DNA of 24,695 nt, taken from positions 1 to 24,695 of the forward strand of contig JADKIA010000025.1 of NCBI GenBank assembly GCA_016721465.1. The letters run 5' to 3'. This document shows, piece by piece, positions 1-9,196 of the stretch (within the stretch, counting starts at the first letter, position 1; every line of letters begins with the position of its first letter). This DNA comes from Ideonella sp. (GTDB taxonomy: Bacteria > Pseudomonadota > Gammaproteobacteria > Burkholderiales > Burkholderiaceae_C). Under the pieces are notes generated by a model that did no database searches, was not told the DNA's origin, and was given only the letters and a program-made list of their open reading frames with translations. The translations under genes were made by a program, and so were the position numbers.

Positions 1-1221
<1,221 letters not shown>

Positions 1222-1256
1222 GGGCTGTGCTCTCCTGGGCTGATGCGGCGTCAATC

Positions 1257-1278
1257 ATTGACCGACCGGACGGTCAAT
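1257..1278. promoter_or_regulatory. Inverted-repeat operator upstream of paaK (TetR/PaaR type)
   Basis: A 22-bp near-perfect palindrome has half-sites ATTGACCG and CGGTCAAT around a 6-bp centre, with 10 of 11 positions pairing. It lies about 36 bp upstream of the paaK start, where a repressor of that gene would sit. The half-site resembles operators of TetR-family repressors that control phenylacetate and fatty-acid CoA-ligase genes (PaaR-like). The palindrome is seen directly; the assignment to PaaR is inference, since no paaR gene is in the window. Confidence 0.55.
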
Positions 1279-1390
1279 TTTACGAAGGGCCGCCGGTGTG
1301 ACGCAAGTCAAGATTGCCCGGGTTTACCCGCGCGGCCAGGGACGATCGGCCACCTGCCATGTCCAGCGCGGCCCGCTCGGGCAGCAGCCT

Positions 1391-2637
1391 CTACTGGTCG
1401 AGCATCTTGGGCGTCACCAGCGTGATGCCGCGCTCGGTGACGTGGAAGCCGCGCGCCAGGTCCGCCGCCGTGTCGAAGCCTGCGCTGAAGCCATCGGGCA
1501 GATGGCAGCGCTTGTCGATGATGGCCCGGCGGATCGACACGTGACGGCCGATCACCACGTTGGGCAGCACCACGGAGTCCTCGATGTAGGTGCCGTCGGC
1601 CACCCGCACCTTGGAGAACAGCACCGATCGGCGCACCGTGGCCCCGCTGACGATGCAGCCGCTGGACACCAGCGAATCCACCGCCATGCCACGCCGCTCG
1701 GCGCCGTCGAACACGAACTTGGCCGGTGCCAGTTGCCGCTGCAGGCTGACGATGGGCCAGCTGTCGTCATACAGGTTGAGCTCCGGCACCACGTCGGTCA
1801 GGTCGATGTTGGCCTCCCAGTAGGCGTCGAGCGTGCCCACGTCGCGCCAGTAGGGCGTTCGCCCACCATGTTGACGCAACTGTTCTCGAAGCGGTGGGCA
1901 AAGAGGCGTTGCCGGCCGATCAGCGAGGGGATGATGTCCTTGCCGAAGTCGTGGCTCGAGCTGCCATTGGTCGCATCGCGCGCCAGTTCGTCGACCAGGA
2001 AACGGGCGTTGAACACATAGATGCCCATGCTGGCCAGGGCATGGGTCGAGCGCCCGGGGATCGGCCGCGGCCGGGCGGGCTTTTCCTCGAAACCGACGAT
2101 GCGTGAATCGGCGTCGATGGCCATGACGCCGAACTCGTGGGCGTCCTCGAGCGGCACCTCGATACAGGCCACCGACATCTCCGCGCCGCGCGCCACGTGC
2201 TCGGCCAGCATCACCGCGTAGTCCATCTTGTACACATGGTCGCCGGCGAGCACCAGCACATGGTCGGGCTGGGCCTGGTGCAGCAACTCGGCGTTCTGCC
2301 ACACCGCGTTGGCGGTGCCGGTGTACCAGCGTTCGCCGTGCTGTTGCTGCGCAGGCACCACGTCCACATACTCGCCCAGCGTGGCCGACAGAAAGCCCCA
2401 GCCACGCTCGATGTGGCGGATCAGGCTCTGCGCCTTGTACTGCGTCAGCACGCCGATGTGACGGATGTCGGAATTGACGCAGTTGCTCAAGGCGAAATCG
2501 ATGATCTTGAGCTTGCCGGCAAACGGCACCGCTGGCTTGGCTCGGCGGTCGGTCAGTTGTCGCAGGCGACTGCCGCGCCCGCCGGCGAGCACGATGGCAT
2601 AGGTGCGTTGCGTGAGGTGGTTGCTGCGCTCGTTCAT
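1391..2637 (-). CDS. glgC: Glucose-1-phosphate adenylyltransferase (one frameshift)
   Basis: This enzyme makes ADP-glucose from glucose-1-phosphate and ATP, the committed step of bacterial glycogen synthesis. The N-terminus contains AIVLAGGRGSRLRQLTDRRAKPAVPFAG, the nucleotide-sugar pyrophosphorylase signature with the conserved catalytic Arg and Lys. It is followed by IIDFALSNCVNSDIRHIGVLTQYK and VLAGDHVYKMDY. The C-terminal part has the left-handed beta-helix type repeat (SSGCIVSGATVRRSVLFSKVRV). The full length of about 415 residues is normal for GlgC. The frame breaks near 1850-1862 inside the expected GERPYWRDVGTLDAYW stretch; adding one C to a CCC run restores it, so sequencing error is likely. 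No other glycogen gene is in the window. Confidence 0.9.
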
Positions 2638-2691
2638 TGCTTCACCTTCTGCCTGCTGGATCGACCCTCCCAGGCTAGGACGAACGCAAGC

Positions 2692-2720
2692 GCCCGGCTT
2701 GCTTTAAATCAAGGCCGGGC
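2692..2720. promoter_or_regulatory. Hairpin containing an FNR-like box upstream of glgC
   Basis: GCCCGGCTTG and CAAGGCCGGGC form a roughly 10-bp stem with one bulged G around an 8-base AT-rich loop. Across the loop, TTGCT-TTAA-ATCAA at 2699-2712 differs by one base from the TTGAT-N4-ATCAA consensus of FNR/ANR oxygen regulators. It lies between the yceI stop and the glgC start on the same strand, so it could be a yceI terminator (no T-run follows on the minus strand), a glgC control site, or chance. The structure is seen; its role is a guess. Confidence 0.3.
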
Positions 2721-2798
2721 TCGAACAGAGGCGACTCCCCAAACGCTTGCCCGGACGCTCGTCGGTCGACCGGTCCAGGTCCTGCGGGCGCAGCGGGC

Positions 2799-3387
2799 CT
2801 ACTCCTTGTCGCCTTCGAACTCGATGCTGAGCGTGACCTCATCGCCGACAGCGGGAATGGCGTACTTCATGCCGAAATCCGAGCGCTTGAACTTGCCCAC
2901 CGCATTGCCACCGCAGCGGTCCTTCTTGTTGAAGGGGTTCTGAGCGCACTTGAAGCGCTCGAAGTTCAGTGTCACTGGCTTGCTCACGCCGACCAGCGTC
3001 AGCGTGCCGTCCACCGACGCGGGCAGGTCGCCAGCGAAGTGGACCTTGGTCGACCTGAAGGTCATGGTGGGGAACTCCTTGACGTTGAAGAAGTCGGCCC
3101 GAGCGCAGGTGGTCGTCGCGCGACTGCGGGCGGTTGCCCTTGACGTTGTCGCCGGTGGTCAGCGACGCGGTGTCGATCGTGATCTCGGTCGAGCCGGTCT
3201 TGGCGGCACGGTCGAAGCTGAACTTGCCGCTCGACTTGTCGAAGCGGCCGTGCATCATCGACAGGCCCCAGTGCTCGATCGCAAACGAAGGGTAGGTGTG
3301 GGTCGGATCGAGCGGGTAGTTCTCCGGCGCCGCGGTGGCGAGGATCGGCAGAGCAGCGGCCAAGGCCAGGGCAACAAGTTTGGTCAT
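2799..3387 (-). CDS. YceI-family periplasmic protein (one frameshift)
   Basis: YceI-family proteins are small periplasmic beta-barrel (lipocalin-like) proteins that bind polyisoprenoid-type lipids; their physiological role is poorly defined. The start at 3387 has CTGGAG upstream. A signal peptide is visible (MTKLVALALAAALPILATAA), followed by YPLDPTHTYPSFAIEHWGLSMMHGRFDKSSGKF and, near the C-terminus, GDLTLVGVSKPVTLNF-like and SDFGMKYAIPAVGDEVTLSIEFEG features typical of the family. The frame breaks at about 3098-3100, where removing one C (a G on the coding strand) restores RSADFFNVKEFPTMTFRST. The corrected product is about 195 residues, normal for YceI. It lies 33 bp downstream of a membrane-protein gene on the same strand, so the two are probably co-transcribed. 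Confidence 0.85.
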
Positions 3388-3420
3388 TCGAAAACTCCAG
3401 GTGCGCGATGCGCAGAAAAG

Positions 3421-4243
3421 TCAGGGGACAGGAGAGCGCGTGGCCAGCCACGCGGCGAGGACTGTGGCGGACGCCACGCAAACACAGATCAGCGCGAGCA
3501 GCACCAGGCGCAGGCGGGTCCGGGCGTTGGGTGAACAGCGGCAGCCCGCCGCCAGCGGCACCAGCAGCAAGGTGGCAAGCGCCACCCAGTGCAGCTCGGC
3601 GAGCATGAAGGTGCTCGCAGCGAAGAACGCCGCTGCGGTGCCCACCGTCAGCGTGCCGGTCCAGCCTGCGTCCACGCGGCGGCCCCGCACCAGCTGCAGC
3701 AACAGCAAAGGCTGCGCCACCGGCGGCCAGCGCCACGCCGTTCATCATGTTGCCCAGCGATGCCGACAGGATGGCAGCGACCCCCACCGCCAGACCCAGG
3801 CCGAGCGTGGCGCCGCCAGCGGCCACGCCGTCGTCGCGCAGCCGCAGCGTGAGGCCGACCAGCAGCGCAACGAACAGCGCCACGCCGCTGCCCAGCAGGG
3901 CGGCCTCGCGGCCCTCGCGCTGCACCAGCACACTCTGGAAGACCCAGGCCGACGCCAGCCCGATCAGCAGCGCGAGCGTTGGTGCCAACAGGCGATGGGA
4001 GCGGCCAAACACATCCAGCACCACGCCGACCAGCGGTGCCAGCAGCACCAACAGCACGATCTTGCGCGATGCCGACAGCGGCGAGAAGCCAATGCCCGCA
4101 CTCAGGGCGATGGTGCTGGCCACGCCGGCCACGATGGCCAGCCAGGCCAGGCGGGACGACGACAGCGCCCAACCCACCAGCAGCGCCACCACGAACGGGG
4201 CCACGCCGGATTGCACCATCGGGTCGTCGAGGAGTGATTGCAT
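3421..4243 (-). CDS. Multi-pass membrane protein of unknown function (one frameshift)
   Basis: I do not recognise this family. After correction of one frameshift near 3705-3722 the product is about 273 residues starting MQSLLDDPMVQSGVAPFVVALLVGW. It has about nine or ten hydrophobic stretches (for example KIVLLVLLAPLVGVVLDVF, LLAPTLALLIGLASAWVF and GTAAAFFAASTFMLAEL), separated by short charged loops, so it is an integral inner-membrane protein. No catalytic motif stands out. A start at 4243 fits the first membrane segment, though its ribosome-binding site is weak. The downstream yceI gene begins 33 bp after its stop codon, suggesting a two-gene unit. Both sides of the frameshift keep the hydrophobic pattern, which supports a single real gene. 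Confidence 0.65.
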
Positions 4244-4465
4244 CTGCGGGTTGCGAGTTGAGGGCGGATCGGCCGGGCACATCACGGCCGGCGTGCAGAA
4301 CGTCAAGAGCCGCATTGGGACGCAAGTCGGGCCGCCTTCGGTTCAAACGCGGTGAAGGCACGGTTCACGGGCTTTGAAGCGAATCGAGCGCTGGCCTGCT
4401 GCGACGCCACGGGCTGGGGCGCCAGCAGCCTTCAAGTTGCTTGCGCGACAAGGCGCGCCGCGGCG

Positions 4466-5716
4466 TCAGGGCTTCAACAGCCCCGCCAAGTCACACGCCA
4501 GATCCCCGGCCTGCGCTGGGGTGGGCGAGACAGCGGCATCGAGCAGCTTGCGCGCCAGCAGGTGGTCCTTGGCGCTGTTGACCGAATCGACCGCCAACAG
4601 CCGACCGGCGCGGAAGTGGTAGACCGAGAACGATGTGCCCGCCAGGTCGCCGCGCACGGCCCATTGGTCGGCGCCCATCGACAGGCCGGCCATCTGCAGC
4701 TTCTTGTCGTACTGGTCGCTCCAGAACCAGGGGGTTGCGGTGAAGGGCCGGTCCTGGCCCAGCAATGCAGCGGCGGCGCAGCGGCCTTGCTCGGTGGCGT
4801 TCTGCACCGATTCCAGCCGCACCAGGCTGCCGTCGGCCCGTTGCCGCGCAGTGCAGTCGCCGGCGGCCACGATCAGCGGATCGGCCGTGCGGCCGCAGGC
4901 GTCGACGACGATGCCGCGGTCCACGGCCAGCCCTGCGTCGCGCGCCAGCGCATCGTTGGCCAAGACACCCACGCCCAGCACGACCAGGCCACAGGGCAGG
5001 CGCTGTCCGTCGGCCAGCAGCACGGCCACGGCTTGCCCCGCCGATGTGTCGATCGCGCTGATCTGTGCACCCAGGACCAGCTCGACGCCATGGCCCCGGT
5101 GCAGCGCGGCATACCAGTCCGACAGCACTGGCGCCAGCACCCGGCCCAGCAGGCGCGGCGCCGCCTCCAGCACGGTGACGGGCAGGCCCTTCTTGCGTGC
5201 GGTGGCCGCCACTTCCAGGCCGATGAAACCGCCGCCGATCACGACCATCGGCAGGCCCTGGGCAGCGCACTTGGCCATGCCCTCGGCGATGGCCTGCGCG
5301 TCGCCGCGTGAACGCAGCGCCAGCACGTTGGGCGCATCGCCGCCGGGCAATGGCAGTCGGCGCGGCGTGGCACCGGTGGCCAGCACCAGGCCGGTGTAGT
5401 TCAGCGCGCTGCCATCGCTCAGGTGCACCGCCCGCGCGGTTCGGTCGATCGCCCACACGGTGACGCCGGTGCGCAGCTCGATCTGCTTGCGCGCCAGCAT
5501 CTCGGGCGCGCGCATCACCAGCTGCGCGGCGTCCATCTCGCCGGCCAACCAGGCCTTGGACAGCGGTGGCCGATGGTAGGGGCCGTGCGGCTCGTCGCCC
5601 AGCACCGTGATCGCGCCGGCGTAGCCACCGTTGCGCAACGCTTCGGCCGCCATCACGCCAGCCTGGCCGGCGCCGACGATCACCACCTGGCCAGCGCCGG
5701 AGGCCGACTCGCTCAT
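4466..5716 (-). CDS. NAD(P)H-dependent ferredoxin reductase of a P450 system
   Basis: This FAD flavoprotein would move electrons from NAD(P)H to the adjacent [2Fe-2S] ferredoxin, as putidaredoxin or rhodocoxin reductase does. The 416-residue product is intact. It has the N-terminal FAD-binding motif VVIVGAGQAGVMAAEALR at residues 10-27, the YHRPPLSKAWLAGE segment typical of this subfamily, and LVLATGATPRRLP. A second dinucleotide-binding motif, VVIGGGFIGLEVAATARKKG, lies near residues 187-206 and would bind NAD(P)H. Further motifs are VLGVGVLAND and the FAD-contact stretch IVAAGDCTAR. Its start overlaps the stop codon of the ferredoxin gene by 4 bp (ATGA), so the two are translationally coupled. 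It is the last gene of a P450-ferredoxin-reductase operon. Confidence 0.92.
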   Translation of the reverse strand: MSESASGAGQVVIVGAGQAGVMAAEALRNGGYAGAITVLGDEPHGPYHRPPLSKAWLAGEMDAAQLVMRAPEMLARKQIELRTGVTVWAIDRTARAVHLSDGSALNYTGLVLATGATPRRLPLPGGDAPNVLALRSRGDAQAIAEGMAKCAAQGLPMVVIGGGFIGLEVAATARKKGLPVTVLEAAPRLLGRVLAPVLSDWYAALHRGHGVELVLGAQISAIDTSAGQAVAVLLADGQRLPCGLVVLGVGVLANDALARDAGLAVDRGIVVDACGRTADPLIVAAGDCTARQRADGSLVRLESVQNATEQGRCAAAALLGQDRPFTATPWFWSDQYDKKLQMAGLSMGADQWAVRGDLAGTSFSVYHFRAGRLLAVDSVNSAKDHLLARKLLDAAVSPTPAQAGDLACDLAGLLKP

Positions 5717-6036
5717 TCCTGGGTCTCTGGCAGCGTCAGCGTGCCGCCCTCGAACGCGGCGCCCGCCTTCAACTGGCAGGCCAGCCGGCTGTTCGGTCGC
5801 CGTTCGGCCGCCACGTTGGCCAGCATGTCGAGCTCGGTCGCGGACGGCGCCGGCAGCACCGAGGCCAACAGATCATCCACATAGCAATGGCAGGTGGCGC
5901 AGGCACAGGAGCCGCCGCACTCGCCGAGGATGCCCTCGATGCCATGGGTGGTGGCGGCCTGCATCAGGCTCCAGCCGTCCGGTACGTCGACCTGGGTGCG
6001 GGTGCCGTTCGCTTCGATGTAGGTGATGTGGGCCAT
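5713..6036 (-). CDS. [2Fe-2S] ferredoxin, adrenodoxin/putidaredoxin type
   Basis: This small cytoplasmic electron carrier of 107 residues would pass single electrons from the reductase to the P450. The cluster ligands are visible as CGGSCACATC (C-X5-C-X2-C, residues about 40-49) with the fourth Cys in LACQL near residue 86. The start MAHITYIEANGTRTQVDVPDGWSL matches the family's N-terminus, and the length is typical. The gene sits between the P450 gene (28 bp upstream) and the reductase gene (4-bp overlap downstream), the standard order of a class I bacterial P450 operon. The CHCYV after the cluster ligands adds one extra Cys, which is common in vertebrate-type ferredoxins. No defects are seen. 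Confidence 0.93.
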   Translation of the reverse strand: MAHITYIEANGTRTQVDVPDGWSLMQAATTHGIEGILGECGGSCACATCHCYVDDLLASVLPAPSATELDMLANVAAERRPNSRLACQLKAGAAFEGGTLTLPETQE

Positions 6037-6064
6037 GGCGCGGGCGCTGATCGTCAGAAGGGCG

Positions 6065-7238
6065 TCACTGTACCGCCAGGTCGAGCACCAGCGGGCTGCG
6101 GAAGGTGGACGACGGCATCCAGGCCAGCTGGTCGGCCACCCGGGTGTAGTCGGGCACGACCTTGTGGAACTCGTCGAAGGCGATCTTCACCGCCAGCCGG
6201 GCGATGGCGGTGCCCAGGCAGGCGTGCACGCCGCCGCCGAAGCCCAGATGGCCGCGCGGTTTGCGGGTGATGTCGTAGGCGTCGGGGTTCGGGTACTGGC
6301 GCTCGTCGCGATTGCCGGCGCCATAGGCCAGGCAGACGAAATCGCCCTGCCTCATGGTCTGGCCGTGCAGGTTCACGTCCTTCATCAGGCGGCGGCGAAA
6401 GCGCTGGGCCGACGTGTTGAAGCGCAGGCTCTCCTCGATGGCATCGGGCAGCAGGGCGGGGTTGGCCACCACGGCGCGGCGCGCATCGGCCTGGCTGGCC
6501 AGGTTGTAGGCGAACATCATCATGAAGCCGCCGAGTGATTCCACCCCGGCCATGATCAGCGTGGTGGTGGTCAACAGCACCTCGCGCTCGTCGAGCTTGT
6601 CGCCGTCGATCTCGGCCGCCGCGAAGTGGCTGATCAGGTCGTTGCGCGGTTCGGCGCGGCGCATCGCGATCACCTTCGCGGCGTACTCCTGCATCCAGCC
6701 AGGCGCCGATGTGTTCCGGGCCCTTGTTGCGGGTGCGCGAATCGCTCTGCACCATCAGCACCGCGTTGTCGCGCACGGTCTGCTCGTCGACGATGGCCTC
6801 GTCGCCCATGGGCAGCCCGAGCGCCGCCATCAGCACGCGGACGGTGAACTTGGACGACACGTCCTTGAAGTCGAACTGCTGCACGCCCTGGAGTTCGCCG
6901 AACACCTGCTGCGCCACGGCGCGGATCGGCTCTTCCAGGGCCAGCAGGTTGCGCTTCATGAACGCATGCTGGATCAGGCCGCGCAGGCGGTCGTGGCGCG
7001 GCGGGTCCGAGCTGCCGAGGGTGGCACCGGCGCGACCGGGCAGTTCGGTCATCAGGTTGCCACTGGCCGAGGAGTAGGTTTGCCAGTCCTGGCCGGCCGA
7101 GACGATGTCGGCGTAACGGGACAGGATCCACATCTGCGCCTCGGGGCTCCAGAAGCAGGGATGCTCGTCGCGCAGGCGCTTGTAGTAAGGGAAGGGGTCG
7201 GCGTCGATGGCCGGCGAATAGGGGTCGAAAGCGAACAT
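6065..7238 (-). CDS. Cytochrome P450, class I bacterial type (one frameshift)
   Basis: This haem-thiolate monooxygenase would hydroxylate or O-dealkylate a small organic substrate using electrons from the two proteins encoded downstream. The start is ATG at 7238 with GGAGA upstream, reading MFAFDPYSPAIDADPFPYYK. The I-helix oxygen-activation motif appears as AGVES (usually AGxxT), the K-helix ExxR as EESLR, and the haem-binding loop as FGGGVHACLG with its cysteine ligand. The total of about 390 residues is normal. The frame breaks near 6695, just before MQEYAAKVIAMRRAEPRND; removing one base from a GG pair on the coding strand restores GAWLMQEY. The N-terminal style resembles aromatic-acid P450s such as CYP199-like enzymes, but the substrate cannot be assigned. 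The divergent AraC-family gene is its likely regulator. Confidence 0.88.
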
Positions 7239-7255
7239 GGCTTGTGTCTCCGTAC

Positions 7256-7288
7256 ACCGTGGGGCGTGCGCAGGCCCGCCACCGTGGG
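7256..7288. repeat. Direct repeat in the P450/araC divergent intergenic region
   Basis: ACCGTGGGGCG at 7256-7266 recurs as ACCGTGGGAGCG at 7281-7292, 25 bp apart, in the 123-bp gap between the divergent P450 and AraC-family genes. AraC-type activators often bind direct repeats spaced by about two helical turns, so this could be the operator. The repeat is seen; the function is speculative. Confidence 0.3.
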
Positions 7289-7361
7289 AGCGCATTCTGG
7301 CGGCCAACCGGCCTTCGGGTGCTGGACAAGCAGCGCCGAAAACTTGCACTTTTGAAGTACA

Positions 7362-8363
7362 TTGACCGCATCGCCATCTGTCGCCGGAGCCGTGACCCGC
7401 GCACCTTCCATCCGCCAGGTCCTCGGCCGCAAGTCGGGCCCGGCCGAAGGCCGTCTGCCCGCCTTCTCGCTGTATGGCGAGCCCGGCGCGCCGGCTGCGG
7501 AGTTGCTGCACATCGAGCCCATCCAGTCGCGCAGCAAGCGCTACGACTGGGAGATTGACGCCCACGTGCATCAGGGTTTGCACCAGGTGATCTGGCTGCG
7601 CAGCGGGCCGGTCGAGGCGATGTTGGACGAAACACGCAGCGCGGCGAAGGGCCCGGCGGTCATCGCGATTCCACCGGGGGTGGCCCATGCCTTCCGGTTT
7701 TCGCCGGCCAGCGACGGCCATGTGCTCACGCTGAACGCGGCGCTGCTGGCCGAAGGCGATGCCGACGAGGCCGGGGCGGCGCTGCAGGCCTTGTTCGCCG
7801 CACCCTGCACCTTGTCGCTGGATGGCGCCTCGCCCGATGCGGTCCGGCTGCAGCATCTGTTCGAGGCCTTGCAGGCCGAGGCCGATGCGGCCGACAGCAG
7901 CGCCAGCCCGGTGCCGCGCTGGCTGGCGCGCTCGGTGGTCTGGCGCCTGGCGCAACTGATGCGGCATGACCAGGCGGCGACGGCGCAACGCCGCGGCGTC
8001 GCCCGGCGTTCGGTCTACACCCGCTGGGTGGTGCTGATGGAGGCGCACTACCGGGATCACTGGCCCGTGTCGCGCTACGCCGAGCGGCTGGGCCTGAGCA
8101 CCGAGCGCTTGAATCGGATGGTGCGCACCGAGACCGGCCACAACGCGCAGGCCCTGCTGCACGCCCGGCTGGCGCGCGAGGCCTGCCGGCGCCTGGTGCA
8201 TGTGGCCGCGCCGGTATCGCGCCTGGGCTATGAACTGGGCTTCGACGACCCGGCGTACTTTTGTCGCTTCTTCAAGCGCCACACCGGCCTCGGCCCGCGC
8301 GACTACCGGGCGCGGGCGTTGCAGGCGACGCGCGGCGATGCGGCCGCGCCGCAGGCACGCTGA
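7362..8363 (+). CDS. AraC-family transcriptional regulator
   Basis: This is a cytoplasmic transcription factor of about 333 residues with an N-terminal cupin-like sensor domain and a C-terminal AraC DNA-binding domain. The sensor part includes IDAHVHQGLHQVIWLRSGPVEAMLD and AIPPGVAHAFRFSPASDG, typical of the PobR/HpaA-like branch that senses aromatic acids. The last 100 residues carry both helix-turn-helix units: PVSRYAERLGLSTERLNRMVR and PVSRLGYELGFDDPAYFCRFFKRHTGLGPRDYR. The start is uncertain: TTG at 7362 gives the longest frame with GAAG upstream, and GTG at 7392 is an alternative with GGAG very close. The gene diverges from the P450 operon, the usual place for its activator. The ligand is unknown. 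Confidence 0.88.
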   Translation: MTASPSVAGAVTRAPSIRQVLGRKSGPAEGRLPAFSLYGEPGAPAAELLHIEPIQSRSKRYDWEIDAHVHQGLHQVIWLRSGPVEAMLDETRSAAKGPAVIAIPPGVAHAFRFSPASDGHVLTLNAALLAEGDADEAGAALQALFAAPCTLSLDGASPDAVRLQHLFEALQAEADAADSSASPVPRWLARSVVWRLAQLMRHDQAATAQRRGVARRSVYTRWVVLMEAHYRDHWPVSRYAERLGLSTERLNRMVRTETGHNAQALLHARLAREACRRLVHVAAPVSRLGYELGFDDPAYFCRFFKRHTGLGPRDYRARALQATRGDAAAPQAR

Positions 8364-8437
8364 GGTGCTGCCTGGTGCCCGGCGACACCAAGGCGACGCA
8401 GCGCGAGCGGCTGACGCCGCACAATGGCCGCAGCACC

Positions 8438-9164
8438 ATGCAAGCCCACCACCTGCCGGCGTTCAACCCGCGACCGCGCATCGAATCGATCCAGATCGGC
8501 CCGGGCCAGCAAGCCCATGTGGTCGACGATGTGCTGCTCGATCCGCAGCGCGTGGTGGAGCTGGCGGTGCAACACCGCGATCGGTTCCAGCGCCCGGTCG
8601 GCTACGCCTACCCGGGGTCGATGGTGGATGCCAGCCGAGTTCTCCGGTCGGCTGGACGACTTTTTCCGGCAGCACATCCGGCACCGGCTGGGTGGGCGGC
8701 GCACGCTCACGATGAGTTGCCGGCTGTCGATGGTGGGCTTTGCACCGCACGAGCTGGCCCCGCGCCAATGGTCGTGCCACCGCGACCTGAACGATGTGCA
8801 CCCGCAGCAGTGCATCGCCGCCTCGGTGCTGTACCTGTTCCACGACAGCGCGCTCGGTGGCACCAGCTTCTACCGGCCCAGGAAGTCGCCCGCCGAAATC
8901 GACCGTCTGGTGCGCGACGCGGTCTCGATGGACGGCCCGGCATTCACCCGCCGCTACGGCATCGCGCCGGGCTACATGGCCGGATCCAACGAGTTCTTCG
9001 AGTGCGTGTGCAGCGCGCCCGCACGCTGGAACCGCATGGTCTTCTACGACGGCACGGTGTTCCACAGCGGCGACATCGGTCGGCCAGACGCGCTGAGCAC
9101 CGACCCGCTGACCGGCCGACTCACGCTCAATGGCTTTTTCAGCTGCAGCCGCGTGGCGAGCTGA
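8438..9164 (+). CDS. DUF6445-like protein, possible 2-oxoglutarate/Fe(II) oxygenase fold (one frameshift)
   Basis: The product begins MQAHHLPAFNPRPRIESIQIG at ATG 8438 and continues through DDVLLDPQRVVELAV and YAYPGSMVDA. It then shifts frame at about 8635, where removing one C gives ASEFSGRLDDFFRQHI. The second half contains WSCHRDLND, YLFHDSALGGTSFYRPR, NEFFECVCSAPARWNRMVFYDGTVFHSG and GRLTLNGFFS. The order FNPRP, YPG, HxD-like, GGTSFYR and a late FHSG resembles DUF6445 proteins, which look like relatives of phytanoyl-CoA/2OG-Fe(II) dioxygenases. The HRD and later FHSG histidines could be metal ligands. The corrected length is about 241 residues. It follows the araC-type gene by 74 bp. The family name is recalled by resemblance only; the biochemical role is not known to me. 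Confidence 0.6.
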
Positions 9165-9196
9165 TTCGGCCCCCCATCACTGCACAGGACGATCCC

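Noticed and set aside
6054..8282. A 742-codon minus-strand frame that seems to join the P450 to a long N-terminal extension.
   Set aside because: The extension beyond 7238 is antisense to the AraC-family gene and lacks family similarity; the P450 start at 7238 has its own ribosome-binding site.
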